A stretch of 64,000 nt of DNA from Opeltia flavorubescens (taxonomy: Eukaryota > Ascomycota > Lecanoromycetes > Teloschistales > Teloschistaceae): contig KE546976.1 in assembly GCA_000442125.1 (NCBI GenBank), forward strand, positions 682,001-746,000, read 5' to 3'. The translations under genes and the position numbers were made by a program. Positions 13,901-29,195 of the stretch are shown piece by piece. Position 1 is the first letter of the stretch, and each line of letters begins with the position of its first letter. The notes below the pieces were generated by a model. The model saw only the letters and a list, made by a program, of their open reading frames with translations, was not told the DNA's origin and made no database searches.

Positions 13901-16900
13901 AATAAATTATTAGGTAACTTTTTTTTTAAAAATATTAATTTTTTAATTATATTATTAAACTTTTAAAACCTTTTTATAATATAGTAAAGAAATAATAGAG
14001 ATATATTATATATATTTTTTAAAGCCGTTTTTTTAATAATTTATTACTTTAATTATAAATTTTTAAAATTATTAAAATTATTTAAAGAAATTAATTAAAT
14101 ATTATTATATATAATAATATTAGGTTTATAAAAAACTTTTAGCTTTTTATATACTTTAAAACTATAAATTTTTATTAATATCTATTTTTGTTTTATTTTA
14201 AAAGATTTTTTTTTAATTATAAAAAACGGAATCGATACTTTTATATTATTTTTTAAAATATTTTTATTTCTTTTTCCTATTAATATTAAAGATATCCTTT
14301 AATTATAAAAAAATATAAACAATATAATATTATCGCGCTCTTTTATATAAATATTAGATACGCGACCCTTTATTAAAAATCTATATTTAAAGATATTTTT
14401 TAAAAATTCGCTTTTTTTATTAAAAATATTAGCCTTTATTTTCTTCGTTATATAGCGTATTACTACCGTTTTTTAGATATTTTTAATAATAATTTTAATA
14501 TTTTTAAATAACTTTTAAAAATTTTTTTAAATATTTCTAGGGTTACTTAATAATATTTTATTATTAAAATAGTTTTTTTTATTATTCTTTAATAACTCTC
14601 TAATATTATTTAAAATTTCTTATAAACTCTCGGATTTATTTCTATTTTATTTTATAAAAGTTTTAAATAGGTAATACTAGATTTTTAAAGGATTTATAAT
14701 TAATTTTATACTTTCTTTAAAATTCTCCTAAAATTTTTTAAAGTATAGAGTTAAATAGATATACTTTTAATTTAAAATATTAAAAGTAGTATAGGCTTTA
14801 AATATTTTATAATCGCTTCTCTATAATATTATATTAATAAAATTTAATTTATTTAGCTTATACTTTAAATCTAAATCTAATTTAGTTAACTACTTTTATT
14901 ATTTAGTATTTCTACGGCTAAGTTTTTTTTTTATAAAAAAGTTATAAAAATTCGTATAATTAATAATAATTTTTATTCTATAAAAGGCTCTTTTAATATA
15001 ATATCGCTACTATTTATAAATATAAACGATAGCTAGTATTTTTAAATTTTTAATACTATAGTTACGTTTAATTATTGTTTTTTTTGAGAATTAATAGGCG
15101 ATAAAGTACTAACGAATTTATATACTAGTACTAAAAAGCTATAAGATAATTACTAAAATAATATATTTTAAAACGTCTATTTTAATATAAATTTAAAATA
15201 TATAATCGAATTATTATAAAATAAACACTATTATAAAACGTTCCTTTAATATTTTAAATACGCTAGTTATTTTTTTAATTAGAATAAATTTAATATTAAA
15301 TTTTCTTTTATTACCGCCCTTTAATAATAATATTAGTGGTAGTACTACCTATAAAAATACTTTAATAAAATATCGGTAAAAGTTTATAAATTTAAGGAAA
15401 TACTATATATTATAATATAATTTTAAGAGAAACTAATTTTTTATATATTTAATATAAAATTTTTTTATTATAACGCTATTAAAATAAATAATAAACTTTA
15501 TAAACCTAACTTTATATATATTAAATAAATACTTCTTTAATTTAATATATAGCTTATATTATAATCGCCTCGCGAGGACTTTTTATATATACATTAAGTA
15601 CTCGGTTTTATTTTTAGAATAAACTAGTAAATTATTTATATATATTATAATAAAAAAGTCTAAAAAGTTTTTAAAAATATTATTAATATATATTTAAAAA
15701 GTAATTAAGGTATTTTTTAAATTAAATAATATAATATAATATTTAAAATAGTCGTAATAAATATAAAATATTATTTTTTATTTATTATTTTTCCGGATTC
15801 TAATATAATAGTAGATATTCCGGATATTTAAATAAGTAAAAATTATTATTTTATATAGTTTATCTAAGGCTTCTAATATTAAAGGAAGAGAATACCGGTT
15901 TTTAATAATAACCCGGTTTAACTTCCGATAGTTAATAAAAAAATAAAAATTATTATTTTTTTTTTTATAAATATAATCGGAGCGTTAGTTTATAATATTA
16001 AATAATAAATAAATCCTTTTATTAAGTTTTTATTAATATAGATCTATAAAACCTCTAATTTAGTAATTAAAAAATTATATAAAAATCTAAATAATAAATT
16101 ACTTATTATTTTAAGGGCGTAATTATTTATAAAATATTTAAAGAATTTATTAGCTTTTTAAAGATTATAAACCCTTTTTAAATTAATATATTTTTTAGGT
16201 AAAATCGCTTTTTTAATACTATATAAAGCGATTATATTATTTTTAACGTATAGTTTTATACTAAAAAAATATAATTATTTAAATTCTTCTACTTTTAATA
16301 AATATTTTAATTTTTTAATCGGGATTAGTTTAATATCTATTTCCGCTAAAATAGCGCTAGAATCGCGCTATATCTATTATATATATACCTAGTTAATATC
16401 TAAATTATATTAATATAACTATAAAAGGTTAAATATAATATTAAAAAATTTAATATTCGTTTTAATATATTTATCTATTATTATTTTAGATTTTTTTTTT
16501 AAATTAATAAGGTTAATTAGAAGCTTATATTTTTAAAAATAAATTAAATTTATACTATTTAATATTTTAACCGATATTTTAATATCGCGGCTATTATATA
16601 GTCTTAGCTCTTTTATATAATATTACGATATAAAATTTAAGCTTATATTATAATCGATAAATATAGTTAATTTAACCTTTTATTCTTTCTTTTAAATAGT
16701 TATATTCGTAATTAAATAAAATATCTATAGCTTTATTTATTAGCGACCTAGTAGTATAAAAGTAATATCTACTAGATTTTATTCTTTCTTTTTTTATTTT
16801 TATAAGGGTAATTAAATCTTTTATAGCCTTTTTTACTATATTTTTAATAAATAATTATTATTAATATATCGCTATTTTTATAAAATCCGCGGTTACTATT

Positions 16901-17965
16901 TAAACTACGTTTTTAAAAATTATACTAGCCTTTATAATTTCTATAACTAGTTATCGTTATATTCGCGTTAATCGCCGGTATAATAATATTAAATAAATTT
17001 TATTTTTTTTAATTATTTCTATAGCTTCTAAAATTTAATATTTTAATATTTATATTATTAAAATTATTATACGCCTAATATTATAATTAAACTAATTTAA
17101 TTTTAATTATTTAATTAATAATCCTTTAATATACTTTTAAAAGGTTAGATATTTTAAATATTTTATTAATTATACTATTTTAAATAGCGTTTTTTAGGAT
17201 ATTTACCTGAATATAATTTAATAAAAATTTTTTTATATAATTTTTAAAATCTTTTAAATACTTAATAAATAAAAGAATATTTTATCTATTATAATATTTC
17301 GTGTTAAAGTATTATAATCTTATTCTAATACTATAAATAGTTTAATAATTAAGTTAATTTAATAAAAATTTTAATTATTTTTTTTAAATTATTTTAAATC
17401 TAATATTTAAGTTCGTTTTTTTAATTCGGTTCTATATATTCGCTAGATAATAACCGAGGTAGCTTATATTAAATAGAATCCTTAAGGTTTTTATCTTATA
17501 TATAATCGGACGAGTTTTAAAAACGTATTTATATTTATACTTAAATAATATATATTTTATATAGTTTTTATTTTTATATTAAATAGGGTTAAAGACTTTT
17601 AATTTCGACTTTTTATTTATTTTTTATTTTTTAATATATTTAAAGTCGTTAATCGAGGTTTTAAAGGTTTATTATTAATATATAATAATAGATAATTCTA
17701 AAAATCCTAATTTCTTTTTAGCTTTTAATATTTCTAACCTTTTTTATTAATAGACTAGAGCTTATTTTACTTTAAAAGCTCGAATTTCCGTATTTAAAAT
17801 ATCGCTAATAAGTTTATTTATATTATTATCTTATAGTATAACCGTATTTATTAGCGGTTATAATCTAGTTATAGGCGTAGTATTACTATTACTACTTTAT
17901 ATTATAGCTTCGCGATATAATTAAACTACCTTTTATAAAAAGTAAAAATATTAAAATATAAAAAG

Positions 17966-18212
17966 GATATAATAGTAGGGAAACTATATAAAAGTATAGA
18001 TAATAATTTAATGTCCTACTATTATATACACGGAGCTATATATAAAGAATATATATATATTAATATCTAAAGAGCTATAAATATTAAGGGGAATTCCCCT
18101 AACTATATAGGCCCCTTTTTTTACTAGTATAATATAGCGATATAACGTTTTAACCGAAGCTATACAACGGTTCTACGATATTATAATAAGCTAGACTATT
18201 GCTAACTATAAT
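17966..18212 (-). repeat. LTR B (5' LTR of copy 1)
   Basis: Second copy of the ~248-bp repeat, the least decayed of the three. It keeps the AGGGGAATTCCCCT palindrome near its middle. On its right side the sequence passes, after about 45 bases, into the middle of the pol gene of a second element copy, so it does not sit next to the usual start of an element. Confidence 0.85.
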
Positions 18213-20333
18213 ACCTATTAGCTTTCTACTTATACGGTATAATTGTAATAAAATTAATTAACGATATTTTATTATTAAAATAGTTCTTTTTATTTCTTTC
18301 TAGCGATTTTTTAATATTATTTAGAATTTTTTATAAACTTTTAGATTTATTTTTATTTTATTTTATAGAAATTTTAAACAGGTAATATTAGATTTTTAAA
18401 GGATTTATAATTAGTTTTACGCTTTTTTTAAAATTTTTTGAAAATTTTCTAAAATATAAAACTAAATAAATATACTTTTAATTTAAAATATTAAAAGCGA
18501 TATAAATTTTAAATATTTTATAGTCGCTTTTCTATAATATTATATTAATAGCATTTAATTTATTTAGTTTATATTTTAAATTTAAATCTAGTTTAACTAG
18601 TTATTTTTATTATCTAGCGTTTTTATAATTTAACTTTTTTTTTATAAAAAAATTATAAAAGTTTATATAATTAATAATAATTTTTATTTTATAAAAAACT
18701 TCTTTAATATAATATCGCTACTATTTATAAGCGTAAATAATAATTAATATTTCGGAATTTTCGATATTATAATTATATTCTACTATTATTTTTTTATAAA
18801 ACGAGTAGGTAATAAGGTACTAGTAGATTTATATACCGGTATTAAAAAATTGCGAAATAATTACTAAAATAGTATATTTTAAAACGTTAATTTTAATATA
18901 AATTTAAAATATATAATTAAATTATTATAAAATAGACGCTATTATAAAATATTCCTTTAATATTTTAAATATACTAACTATTTTTTTAATTAAAATAAAT
19001 TTAATATTAAACTTTCTTTTATTATTATTTTTTAATAGCGATATTAATAGTAGTATTACTCGCGAAGATACTTTAATAAAATATTAGTAAAAGTTTATAA
19101 ATTTAAAAAAATATTATATATCGCGGTATAACTTTAAACGAGGCTAATTTTTTAAATATTTAATATAGAACTTTTCTATTATAATACTATTAAAATAAAT
19201 AATAAATTTTATAAATCTAATTTTATATATATTAAATAAATATTTTTTTAATTTAATATATAATCTATATTATAATAATTTTATAAAAACTTTTTATATA
19301 TAAATCGAATATTTAACTTCGTTTTTTAAATAAATAAATAAGTTATTTATATATACTATAATAAATAAATTTAAAAAGTTTTTAAAAATATTATTAATAT
19401 ATATTTAAAAGATAGCCGTGGTATTTACTAGATTAAATAATATAATATAATATTTTAAATAGCAATAATAGGTATAAAATATTATTTTTTATTTATTATT
19501 TTTCCGAATTCTAATATAATAATAAGTATTCCGGAGATTTAAATAGGTAAAAATTATTATTTTATATAATTTATTTAAGGCTTCTAATATTAGAAAAAAA
19601 AAGACCGGTTTTTAATAATAACCCGGTTTAACCTTTAATAGTTAATATAAAAACGAAAATTATTGTTTTTTTTATAAATATAATCGGAATATTAATTTAT
19701 AATATTAAATAATAGATAAATTTTTTTATTAAATTTTTTTTAATATAAATTTATAAAACTTTTAATTTAATAATTAAAAAATTATATAAAAATTTAAAGA
19801 ATAAATTATTTGTTATTTTAAAAATATAATTATTTATAAAATATTTAAAAAATTTATTAGCTTTTTAAAAATTATAATTTTTTTTTAAATCGGTATACTT
19901 TTTAAATAAAATCGCTTTTTTAATATTATATAAAACGATTATATTATTTTTATTATATAGTTTTATATTAAAAAAATATAACTATTTAAATCTTTCTATT
20001 TTTAATAAATATTCTAATTTTTTAGCTAGGATTAATTTAATATTCGTTCCCGTTAAAATCGCGCTAAAATCGCGCTATATCTATTATATACGTGCCTAGT
20101 TAATATCTAGATTATATCAATATAGCTATAAAAAATTAAATAAAATATTAAAAAATTTAATATTTATTTTAATATATTTATCTATTATTATTTTAAATTT
20201 TTTTTTTAAATTAATAAAATTAACCGGAAGCTTATATTTTTAAAAATAAATTAAATTTATACTATTTAATATTTTAACCGGCGTTTTAATATTATAGCTA
20301 TTATATAATTTTAATTTTTTTATATAGTATTAT

Positions 20334-20346
20334 TCCTCGTTGGAAT
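20334..20346 (+). repeat. left terminal inverted repeat of the 8.9-kb element
   Basis: TCCTCGTTGGAAT at the junction with the Gypsy copy. It pairs with 29,196-29,208 with two mismatches, one of the C/T type. The next bases (to about 20,480) are unusually rich in AACCTAACC, GGGTTAG and TTAGGGTAGGG words, as in subterminal regions bound by transposases. Confidence 0.65.
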
Positions 20347-22683
20347 AGGTTGGATTGAACCGGGTTTTGGCCTAGTTAAACCTAACCTATACGGGTTAGA
20401 TTTTCTATAAGTTAGGGTAGGGTTTTTATAGATTAGGTTAAAGTTTTTATAAATTAACTTAAAACTCTATTACGCTAATTTATTTATAAAACTTTTATAG
20501 TAATTATTATAATAATCCTATTATAATCTCTATAAATAGTAGATACTATAATAATTATTTATCTTATTACTAGTTTTTAATTTTTTTATTCTCTATTATA
20601 GTTTTATTACTATTTTATATTTTATTCTTTAATATAGTTTTATTACTATTTTATCTTTTATTTTTTAATATAATTTTATTACTATTTTCTTTATTTTCTA
20701 TTATACTTTTATTACTATTATTATTTAAATTTTCTACTTTCTTATTATTTTTATTAAATATTATTCTATAATTAATAAATTTAACTACTCTAATAGTAGT
20801 AATATTCCAGGCCTATTATTTTTATTTTTTTTATTTTTATATTTCTATTTATTACTATTTAAATACTTTATATTATTCCCGCTTTTATATTTTACGTTAT
20901 TTGTATATATATAATACCGCTTTTAATTTAAATAAAAAAGAAATAAAGATTTTATACTTATATTAATAAAAAATACTAATAATATTATTTAAAAAAGTTA
21001 ATATAATAATAATAGTTTAATTATATTTATTTATATTTAAAAGTTATAAAATATACGACTAATTATATATCTTTTAATAAAATAATAATATATTTAATAT
21101 AAATAATATCTATATTTAATACTATAAAAATTACTATAAAAATAATTAAATAAAAATAGAAATAATTTATTTTTAAACTATAATATTAATATAATAAAAG
21201 ATATTTCTAATAGAATATATAAAGGGTTCCTTTTAAAATAAAAGCTTTTTAAAATTTTAAACTAGCTAGCTTTAATTCTAATAGCGGCTATAAAAGTTAA
21301 ATCTTAAATAATTTCGCGAATTAAATAGAAGAATAATATAAAAGAGATTAAAGGTTTAATAGTTTTTTAATATTTTTTAATTTTTTAAAATACTTTAACT
21401 AAATAGATATTAAATCGAAATTTAATTATTATAAGAATTACTATAATTTATAACTAGGTTTATATCTAAAAATATATTTTTATAAAAGCTTTAAATATTT
21501 AGCGGGTTGTTTATATAGCGTTTTATTTATAGTTTTTTTAACGGTTATTTTAATTAGGCGCTTTTTTTTTAAAAGTATTTATAATATAAATATTAATATT
21601 AGTATTAGAATAAAAATTAAAGATTAAAATTTTACTTTAAAAAAGAAAATATAAGGTAAAAATTTAGTTAATTTTCGAAAATAACTAATTTTATATATTA
21701 AAATACGTTAACTTTTACTACTATAATAATTATTATAGAGAATAACTAATTATATAATAATTAGAAGCTTTAATAATAAAAAACTAAAGAATTAAATAAA
21801 TAGAAAATATTTACTAAAAAAAAGGATTTTAATAAAAAATCCCTTTTTTAAATTTATAAAAATAATAAAAATTTATTAATATATTATTATTAATTTAATT
21901 ATTTTACTATAATTTTTATAATTTTTATTGGATTAATAAAATTCTTTTTTAGTATTAACTAGAATAATATAGATTTATTATATTTTAAAAAATAAAATAT
22001 TATAGTAATTATTATAATAGTTTATTTTATAGAAATATTTAGATAATAAAAAAAAATTAAGGTTTAGCGCTAGTAAATATACCCGGCGCTAGTAGATTAT
22101 AAGGTCTTATATACCCTATATTATTTTATATTTCCTATAATTATTAACCTTTTTTTTTTATATATATATTAGCTCTTTAAACTTTAATTTTATTAGTTTT
22201 TATTATTGGTTAATTATAAAAATTAATATAATAATAGTATAAGTTAAAAAAAAATCTATAATATAAATACTTTTACTATTAAAAAATTTAAAAGGTAAAG
22301 AAAAAAAGAATAAAAAAATTATTAATATATTACTATATAATTAAATTTCTATAGTTTTAATTAAATTTAGTAATATTAATATAAATTTTAGTAAAAGTTC
22401 TATAATTATAAAAAAGAAAAAAGAACTATATTTTAATTTAATAAATATTAATATAAAGCTTTTAATATAAAATATATAAAATTAAATATTTTTTATTTTC
22501 TTTTTTTTTTCTTTTAATATACTATATTAAATAGACTACTATAATAATTACTTTAATATATAATTAATTTAGAACTTTTAATATTAAGTATAAATAATCG
22601 ATTAATTTTTTTTTTTTATTATTTTTATATTAATAGCGCTATATATCGAAAATTGCTATTATAATTACTTGAACTTATAGCTA

Positions 22684-22902
22684 TTATAGATACTATATTA
22701 TAAAGTATATAAAATCGATTTATTTTTATTTCTCTTTTTTATTTCTATCTATTTTAGATTATAGATTACTATAATAATTATTTTAACTTATAATTATTAA
22801 AAATACTTTATTATAAAATATATAAAATCTATCTATTTTTATTTTTTTTTTATTTCTATCTACTTTAAATTATAGATTACTATAATAATTATTTTAATTT
22901 AT
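22684..22902. repeat. two tandem ~110-bp repeats with a palindromic AT motif
   Basis: Two consecutive units share an AAAATATATAAAATC-like start, a pyrimidine-rich TTTATTTCTATCTA stretch and the end ATAGATTACTATAATAATTA. A third, more diverged unit lies just upstream (about 22,540-22,675). The ATAATAATTATTAT palindrome also recurs elsewhere inside the 8.9-kb element, for example at 20,490, 21,720, 22,000, 24,830, 25,510, 26,430 and 29,030. It may be a transposase-binding array. Confidence 0.6.
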
Positions 22903-25900
22903 AGCTTATTATTATTAAATTCTATAATCTTTAATTTTAATAAATTAAAAAAACTAGTAGGATTTTAATTAAAATATAAATTAAAAGGAGAGCTAAATTA
23001 AAATCTATATACTAAGAAAATAAAAGAGCGCTTGAAAAACTTTACCCGAGAAAAAAATAAAATTAAAAAAAAAAAAATAGATTAATAAATAATCTCTAGA
23101 GTTAAAAATATTATAAAAAAGATTAAAAAACATTAAAATATATTTTTTAAAAATTAAAAAGCGATAATAATAATAGTAGTATAATTAAAAATTCAATAGT
23201 AGTATATTATAATAATTTTTATAGTAGTATAAATATTCAGATAACGATTTTAAAATTATTTAAAATAGATATATAATAATATATATAGCTTAAATCGGAA
23301 TTAAGTATAATTCTAAAAATACGCGTATAAAGGATAATAAAAATCTATATTTTTAAAATATTTTAAATAATAAAAATAATAATAATAAGCTTTAAATATA
23401 AATATAATAATCTTTATACTAATCTAAGTTTCTAGATTTTATAGTTATAATATTAATATCTTTTACTAATTATAAAAATAAAGGTAAATATATATCTAAA
23501 AAAATAAATAAAAAGTTATAAAAGAAAAATTAATATATAAAAATTACTTTTATTTTATTCTTTTTTAATTTTAATTTAAAAAAATTCTATTTTATTTAAA
23601 ATAAAATAATAAAGTATATATTTATAAATTAATTCATTTTAAAAACTATTATTTTAATTTTTATTATTATTTAAAAAAAGTTTTAAAAATATTAATAATC
23701 TTTAAAATAAAATTATAATAATTATTATAGTAGATATTTTACTAATAATTATAGAATAGATATATTAATATAAATTTTCTTTTATTTTATAAATATTTTT
23801 TATCTATTAAAAAAACTACTTTTCGGAATATAATAATATACTACGAAATATTCTAAAAAAAAAGCTATAAAAAAGGTTAGTATAAATTACTAGATTTTAT
23901 TTAATAGTAAAAAAATAAAAAAAAATATTTTTATAATAATTAATTTAATATAAACCTAGCGGCTAATAATATAAAAAATATTTATTATATTATAAGCACG
24001 GATTAGTTTATTAAAAAGGTATTTTTAATAATAAAATATTTAATAAATAAAGATAACCGCCTATTTTTATATAATAAAGAAACGTATAAATATATAAACT
24101 ATATTATACTAATTTAAAAATATTATAAAAATTATTATAAAATTAAATTTTAATTATTTTAATTAAGCTTTTTTAATTTTTAAAATATTATTATATTAAA
24201 TTTAAAGTATTTAATATTATAAAATANAATATTTATANAAAATANATAAATTATANATTTAATATTATTAATATAAAAATATTTATTAAAAAAATATAAT
24301 TTAAATTTTTTTTAAAATTTTATTTATTTTTTATCTTTATTACTTTTACTATCTATATTTTTTATATTATTATATTTTATATTTAATTTTTTTTTAATTT
24401 AATAATATATATTTTATTTATACTAATTAGAAATTATTATAAAAGAATTTTTTCTTTTAATTTATTTTTTTTTTCTTTTATTATTATTTAATATAGCCGC
24501 CGTTTTTATTATTTTATTCTATACTTTTAAAATTTTATAATTTCTAGGAGATAGAAATTTAAAAAAGTAGAAAAATACTAAAGTAATAGAGTCGGATCTA
24601 ATAAAAGGAGGGATTTTTTTATTAGACCTATTTTAACCGGATAATACTCTTTATTTAAAAGTACTATAATATTTATAAATAAATCTAAAAACTAAAACTA
24701 TTTTTTACTATTTTAAATTAATTTTTATTAAAAAAAGTTTATCTTTTATAAATTTAAGTAAAAAATTAGAATTTTTAGTTTTAATATTAGTTTATTTTTT
24801 TTTTATTTATTATAAAGTTTAAAATTTAATTATTATAATAATTATTATAATTTATTTTTTTATTTATATAAAACTCTATAATATAAAGAAATCTTTTATA
24901 TACCCGCGGTTTTTTTTTATTTTTTTAAACGCTAAAACTAATTAAAGATAATATTACTATTTAAAATAGATTCTCGCGTAAAAAATAATCGCTTTTTTAA
25001 AAATATAATAAAGCTTTAAATATATTTAATTAAAGTAAAAAAGATTTTAATTAATTTTTTTTATTTAATAAACTATAAAAGGTTTATTTTTATTTTTATT
25101 ATTTATATAATCTACCGATTCCTCTATTAATACTATATTTCGGCTAGATTTTTTATTTTAAATTTCTTTTTTATTTAAAAGCTTATTTATAATAAAACTT
25201 TATAATATAATATATCTATTATAAGTATTTTTTTAAAAATAATATTAATAAATAATTATTTTTATATTAATTATTAATAAATAGTATAATTTATAATTAT
25301 TATATATTCGGCTAGCGACTAAAAATAAAGTTTTATTTATAATACCAACTGATACTATACTAAATATATCCCGTACTATTCGTATTAAAATAGGAAACCG
25401 AAGCTTTAATTTTATTTATTATTATAAAATAAACTTTTTAAATTTATTTAAATTCTTATTAAATAGAAAAAAATCTATAAAATTATATTAATAAAAGAAC
25501 TATTTACTATAATAATTATTATATTATTTATATATATTATTTACGATATTTATTAAATTTATTTATTATTTTAATTATAATAAAACTTTAATAAATATTA
25601 TTAAATAAATTTTCTAATATTATTATATCTAAGCGTATTATAACCTATTTATTTAATTACCTAATTATACTAGGTATTTTATATTACTAACTAATATATT
25701 AATAATATATATCTTTTAAAGCCTATTAGTAGATTTTAATTTAAAGAGTATCTATTTTATTATTATCCTAATCTATAAATTATATAATAGTTAAAAATAG
25801 ATAAAATAAAGTTATTTTTCTATATAATAGCTCGAGATCGGTTAGAGTTCAGCTATAATAAATCTAGAGTTTTTTATAAATTATATTAATCGCGCCTATT

Positions 25901-28900
25901 ATTATTTTTTTTTAAATTATTCTTTTTCTTTTTAATCGATTTTTAATAGTATTAAAATAATTAAAAAGACGATTCTATATTTAAAAAAAAAATAGATTAT
26001 AGAAATTCGGGTTATATTTAATATTTTTATAAAAATATAAAAAAGTTTTAATATTTAAATAAAATATTAAATTTAACTCTATTTATTATTATTTAAATAA
26101 AAATATTTTATTTTTTTTAATTAATTAAAAAATAAATCTGGTTTTATTTATAAACTATATATATAAATAAATATATAATATATTAAATTTTATCGACTAG
26201 TAATATTCTAAAAAAATTTTAATAAATATCGGGTTTAAAAATATTTTTATTCTTTATTTAATAACTTTTAAATAAAAAAATTATTTTATTTAAATTAAAT
26301 TCTTTAAAGCTAGATATTATTAAAAATATTTTTATAATTCCTGTTTATATTAATATAAATACTTAATTTATAAATTTTTAATATATTATTATTATTAATA
26401 TATATTATTTATTAAAAAATCGGATTACTATAATAATTATTATATTATTTAATAAGAACCTTATATATTTTTATTAATATAGTCGGTAATCCTTTTTAAA
26501 TTTATCGAATTATATTTTTATTTTTTTTATTTAACTAATTTCTTTATAATTTATTATTTATAAAATTTACGCGAATATTATTTAATAGTATATTTAAGGC
26601 TAGCTATAATATATATACTAAGTATAGTATATATACTAGTTCTGAGCTGAAATTATTATTATTTTTTAAAAAATTATAATCTTTTTCGAAAATATTAATA
26701 TATTATATAATATTTTAAAAGTTTATTAAAATATTTTTAAATATTATTTTATTATTACTAGCGTTCTTTATAGTAATACTTAGTATTTTTTTTTAAAGTT
26801 TAAATTTTTAAAAAATTCCTTTAACTACTTTTATAAGATATAAATTAGTATATTACTTCGAAATATATTTAAAACTAATAAAAACCTTATATTAATTCTA
26901 GATTTTATTAATAAAAAACGTAATAACTAAAATATATAATTAACGGTTTTTTATTAACTAATAATTAAATATAATTAAAATTTTTATATATTAAAATAAA
27001 CTATTAAATAATTATTTTTTAATATCGTTTAAAAATTTTAATAAATAATTTTAAAAAAATAATAAACTAAATAATTTAATTATTTAATTAAAATATTAAA
27101 ATATATAAAAAACTTTAATATCTTTTATTATAATAAAATCTTAATCCGTTATAATAATTTAATATAGAAATTAAATATTAAAATTCTCGCGTTTTATATC
27201 TTTTAAAAGAACCTTTTATTTAATAAACTAAAAGTTAAAAAAAATAAATATATTTATATATAATATAGTAATTGTTATAATAATATCTAGATAAAATATA
27301 CTTTATTTTTTTATAAATTTTAAAAAGTTATTTAGGGAAATCTACAATTTTTCGCTTTTTTTCTATATTTAAACGTGGTAATATATATTTTAATTATATT
27401 TATTTTTTACCCGTTTACTAGATATATAAGGACTAATTTATATTATTTATATACTATATCGGGTTTTTTATCGAGCGTTATAGTATATTTTTAATAGTAA
27501 TTCTATACTATTATTTTCTTATAACTACCCTAGTAAATATATTTAGATTTTTCTTTTTTAAAATAAAAAATAATCTAATAAATACGGTTCTACTATACTA
27601 AAAAAGCTTTATACTTTTCTTCCGTATAAAAATAATTACGATTTAATTTATTAATAAATAATAAATTTATATTAAATTATAATCTATTTGATTTTAAAAA
27701 AAAAATTTAAAAGTTATTTGATATATTAAAAATTTAAAGAGCCTCTTTATAATTATATAAAAAAAATATTAAAGTAAATAATTATAAAAAAAAAATAAAA
27801 AACTATTAGAAAAAATAAAATTAATATATTTTTACTAATATATCATAAATTATTACTATATTAATAAAATATAACGCTAGTTATTTACCGTTTTTTCTCT
27901 AATATTTTCTTTTTAAATTTATTTAAGATTTTAAATTATTTCGCTAGATTTTAATATTTATATTTAATTACTATTTACTAGCTAATAAAATTAATTATAA
28001 TAATTAATATAACAATCTTTAAAATACTATAAACTGAATATTATAACTAATATTATAGATATTCTAATACTAAAATATCGAATTAATTATTTAATATATA
28101 AAAGTTTAAATATTAGAATAAAAATAATTAAATAATATTAAATAATTTATATAAAAATTTAAGAAAAAATAAATATTTTTATTATTTTTAAATTTTCTTT
28201 TACTATTTTTATTATTAATATTTCTATTATATTTACTTTTTAATTATATATTAAAAAAATATTTAATCGGTTAACTTTAAAAATTTATTTTAAAGTTTTT
28301 TTAAATATTTTAATTATTTACGCCTAAATAAACTCGAAATATTATATAAAAATAGTTAAAATAATATAACCCGATTTTAAAAGCTATAAAGTCTATTAAA
28401 AATAATAAATTAGAATAGTTAAATAGTAGATTTTTTTTTAATTATTAAAAAACAATCGTTTAAAAGATTAAAAAAAAAATTATTTAAATTAATTAAATAA
28501 AAAGTTTTATTAATATTCTAAAAATTAATTAAATAAAAAGTTAAAAATAAAATTTAAACGATTATTAAATACTAAATCCTTTATTATATAACTTTAAAAA
28601 AAAAAAATATTATTTTTAAATATTTATAATAATTTTTATATTTATTTTTTAATTAATTTGTATATTTTATAAAATACGCCGTTTATAAATATTAACTAAG
28701 TTAATATTCTTTAAATAACTATTTTAGCGAATTATTCTCGAAATCTTTATTAAATTATAAAAAAAAAATATATATATTTAATTAAAAACTTTTAAAGTTT
28801 TTTAAAAAATTATAAAAATATATTTAATATATTAATTTAAATATAAAATAACTTTTTAAAATAATATATTATATATTTACTACTTTAATATCTAATTTTT

Positions 28901-29195
28901 ATATAATCTATATAAAAAAAATAACTTTTTTTTTAAAAAATATAATTTTAATAAAAAAAATATAAAATATATAAAAAATAAAAATTATATAATAAATTTA
29001 AAATAATTAAATATTTTACTATTATAATAATTACTATAATACTCTATTATAAAAATTAGACTAGAGTTTTAGATTAAATCCGACCTAACCCGCTAAAACT
29101 CTAATCTATATAGGTTTTAAAAATTCGTCGAAAACTTAATTTGAATTTAACCTATATTGGGTTGGATATAAATTAAATATAGGTTTTTCTAATCC

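Larger units (their letters stand above)
10521..18212 (-). mobile_element. Ty3/Gypsy LTR retrotransposon (copy 1), RIP-inactivated
   Basis: Two ~248-bp direct repeats (10,521-10,769 and 17,966-18,212) bound 7.2 kb of internal sequence. On the minus strand the internal part reads as Ty3/Gypsy pol. A reverse-transcriptase phrase NYRKLNRVIIKNRYSLP is at about 15,880-15,935. The RT active site follows at about 15,610-15,670, again YINN in place of YxDD. An integrase phrase with a KP..L..P....I..FI..LP pattern is at about 13,470-13,640. The order from right to left is gag side, RT, integrase, which fits transcription from the right-hand LTR. Stops are frequent, so no product is made. About 2 kb between integrase and the left LTR is unexplained and may hold a further insertion. 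Confidence 0.85.

Noticed and set aside
20400-20440. TTAGGGTAGGG words as an interstitial telomere
   Set aside because: Only one partial, irregular run without tandem TTAGGG units; better explained as subterminal repeats of the transposon.
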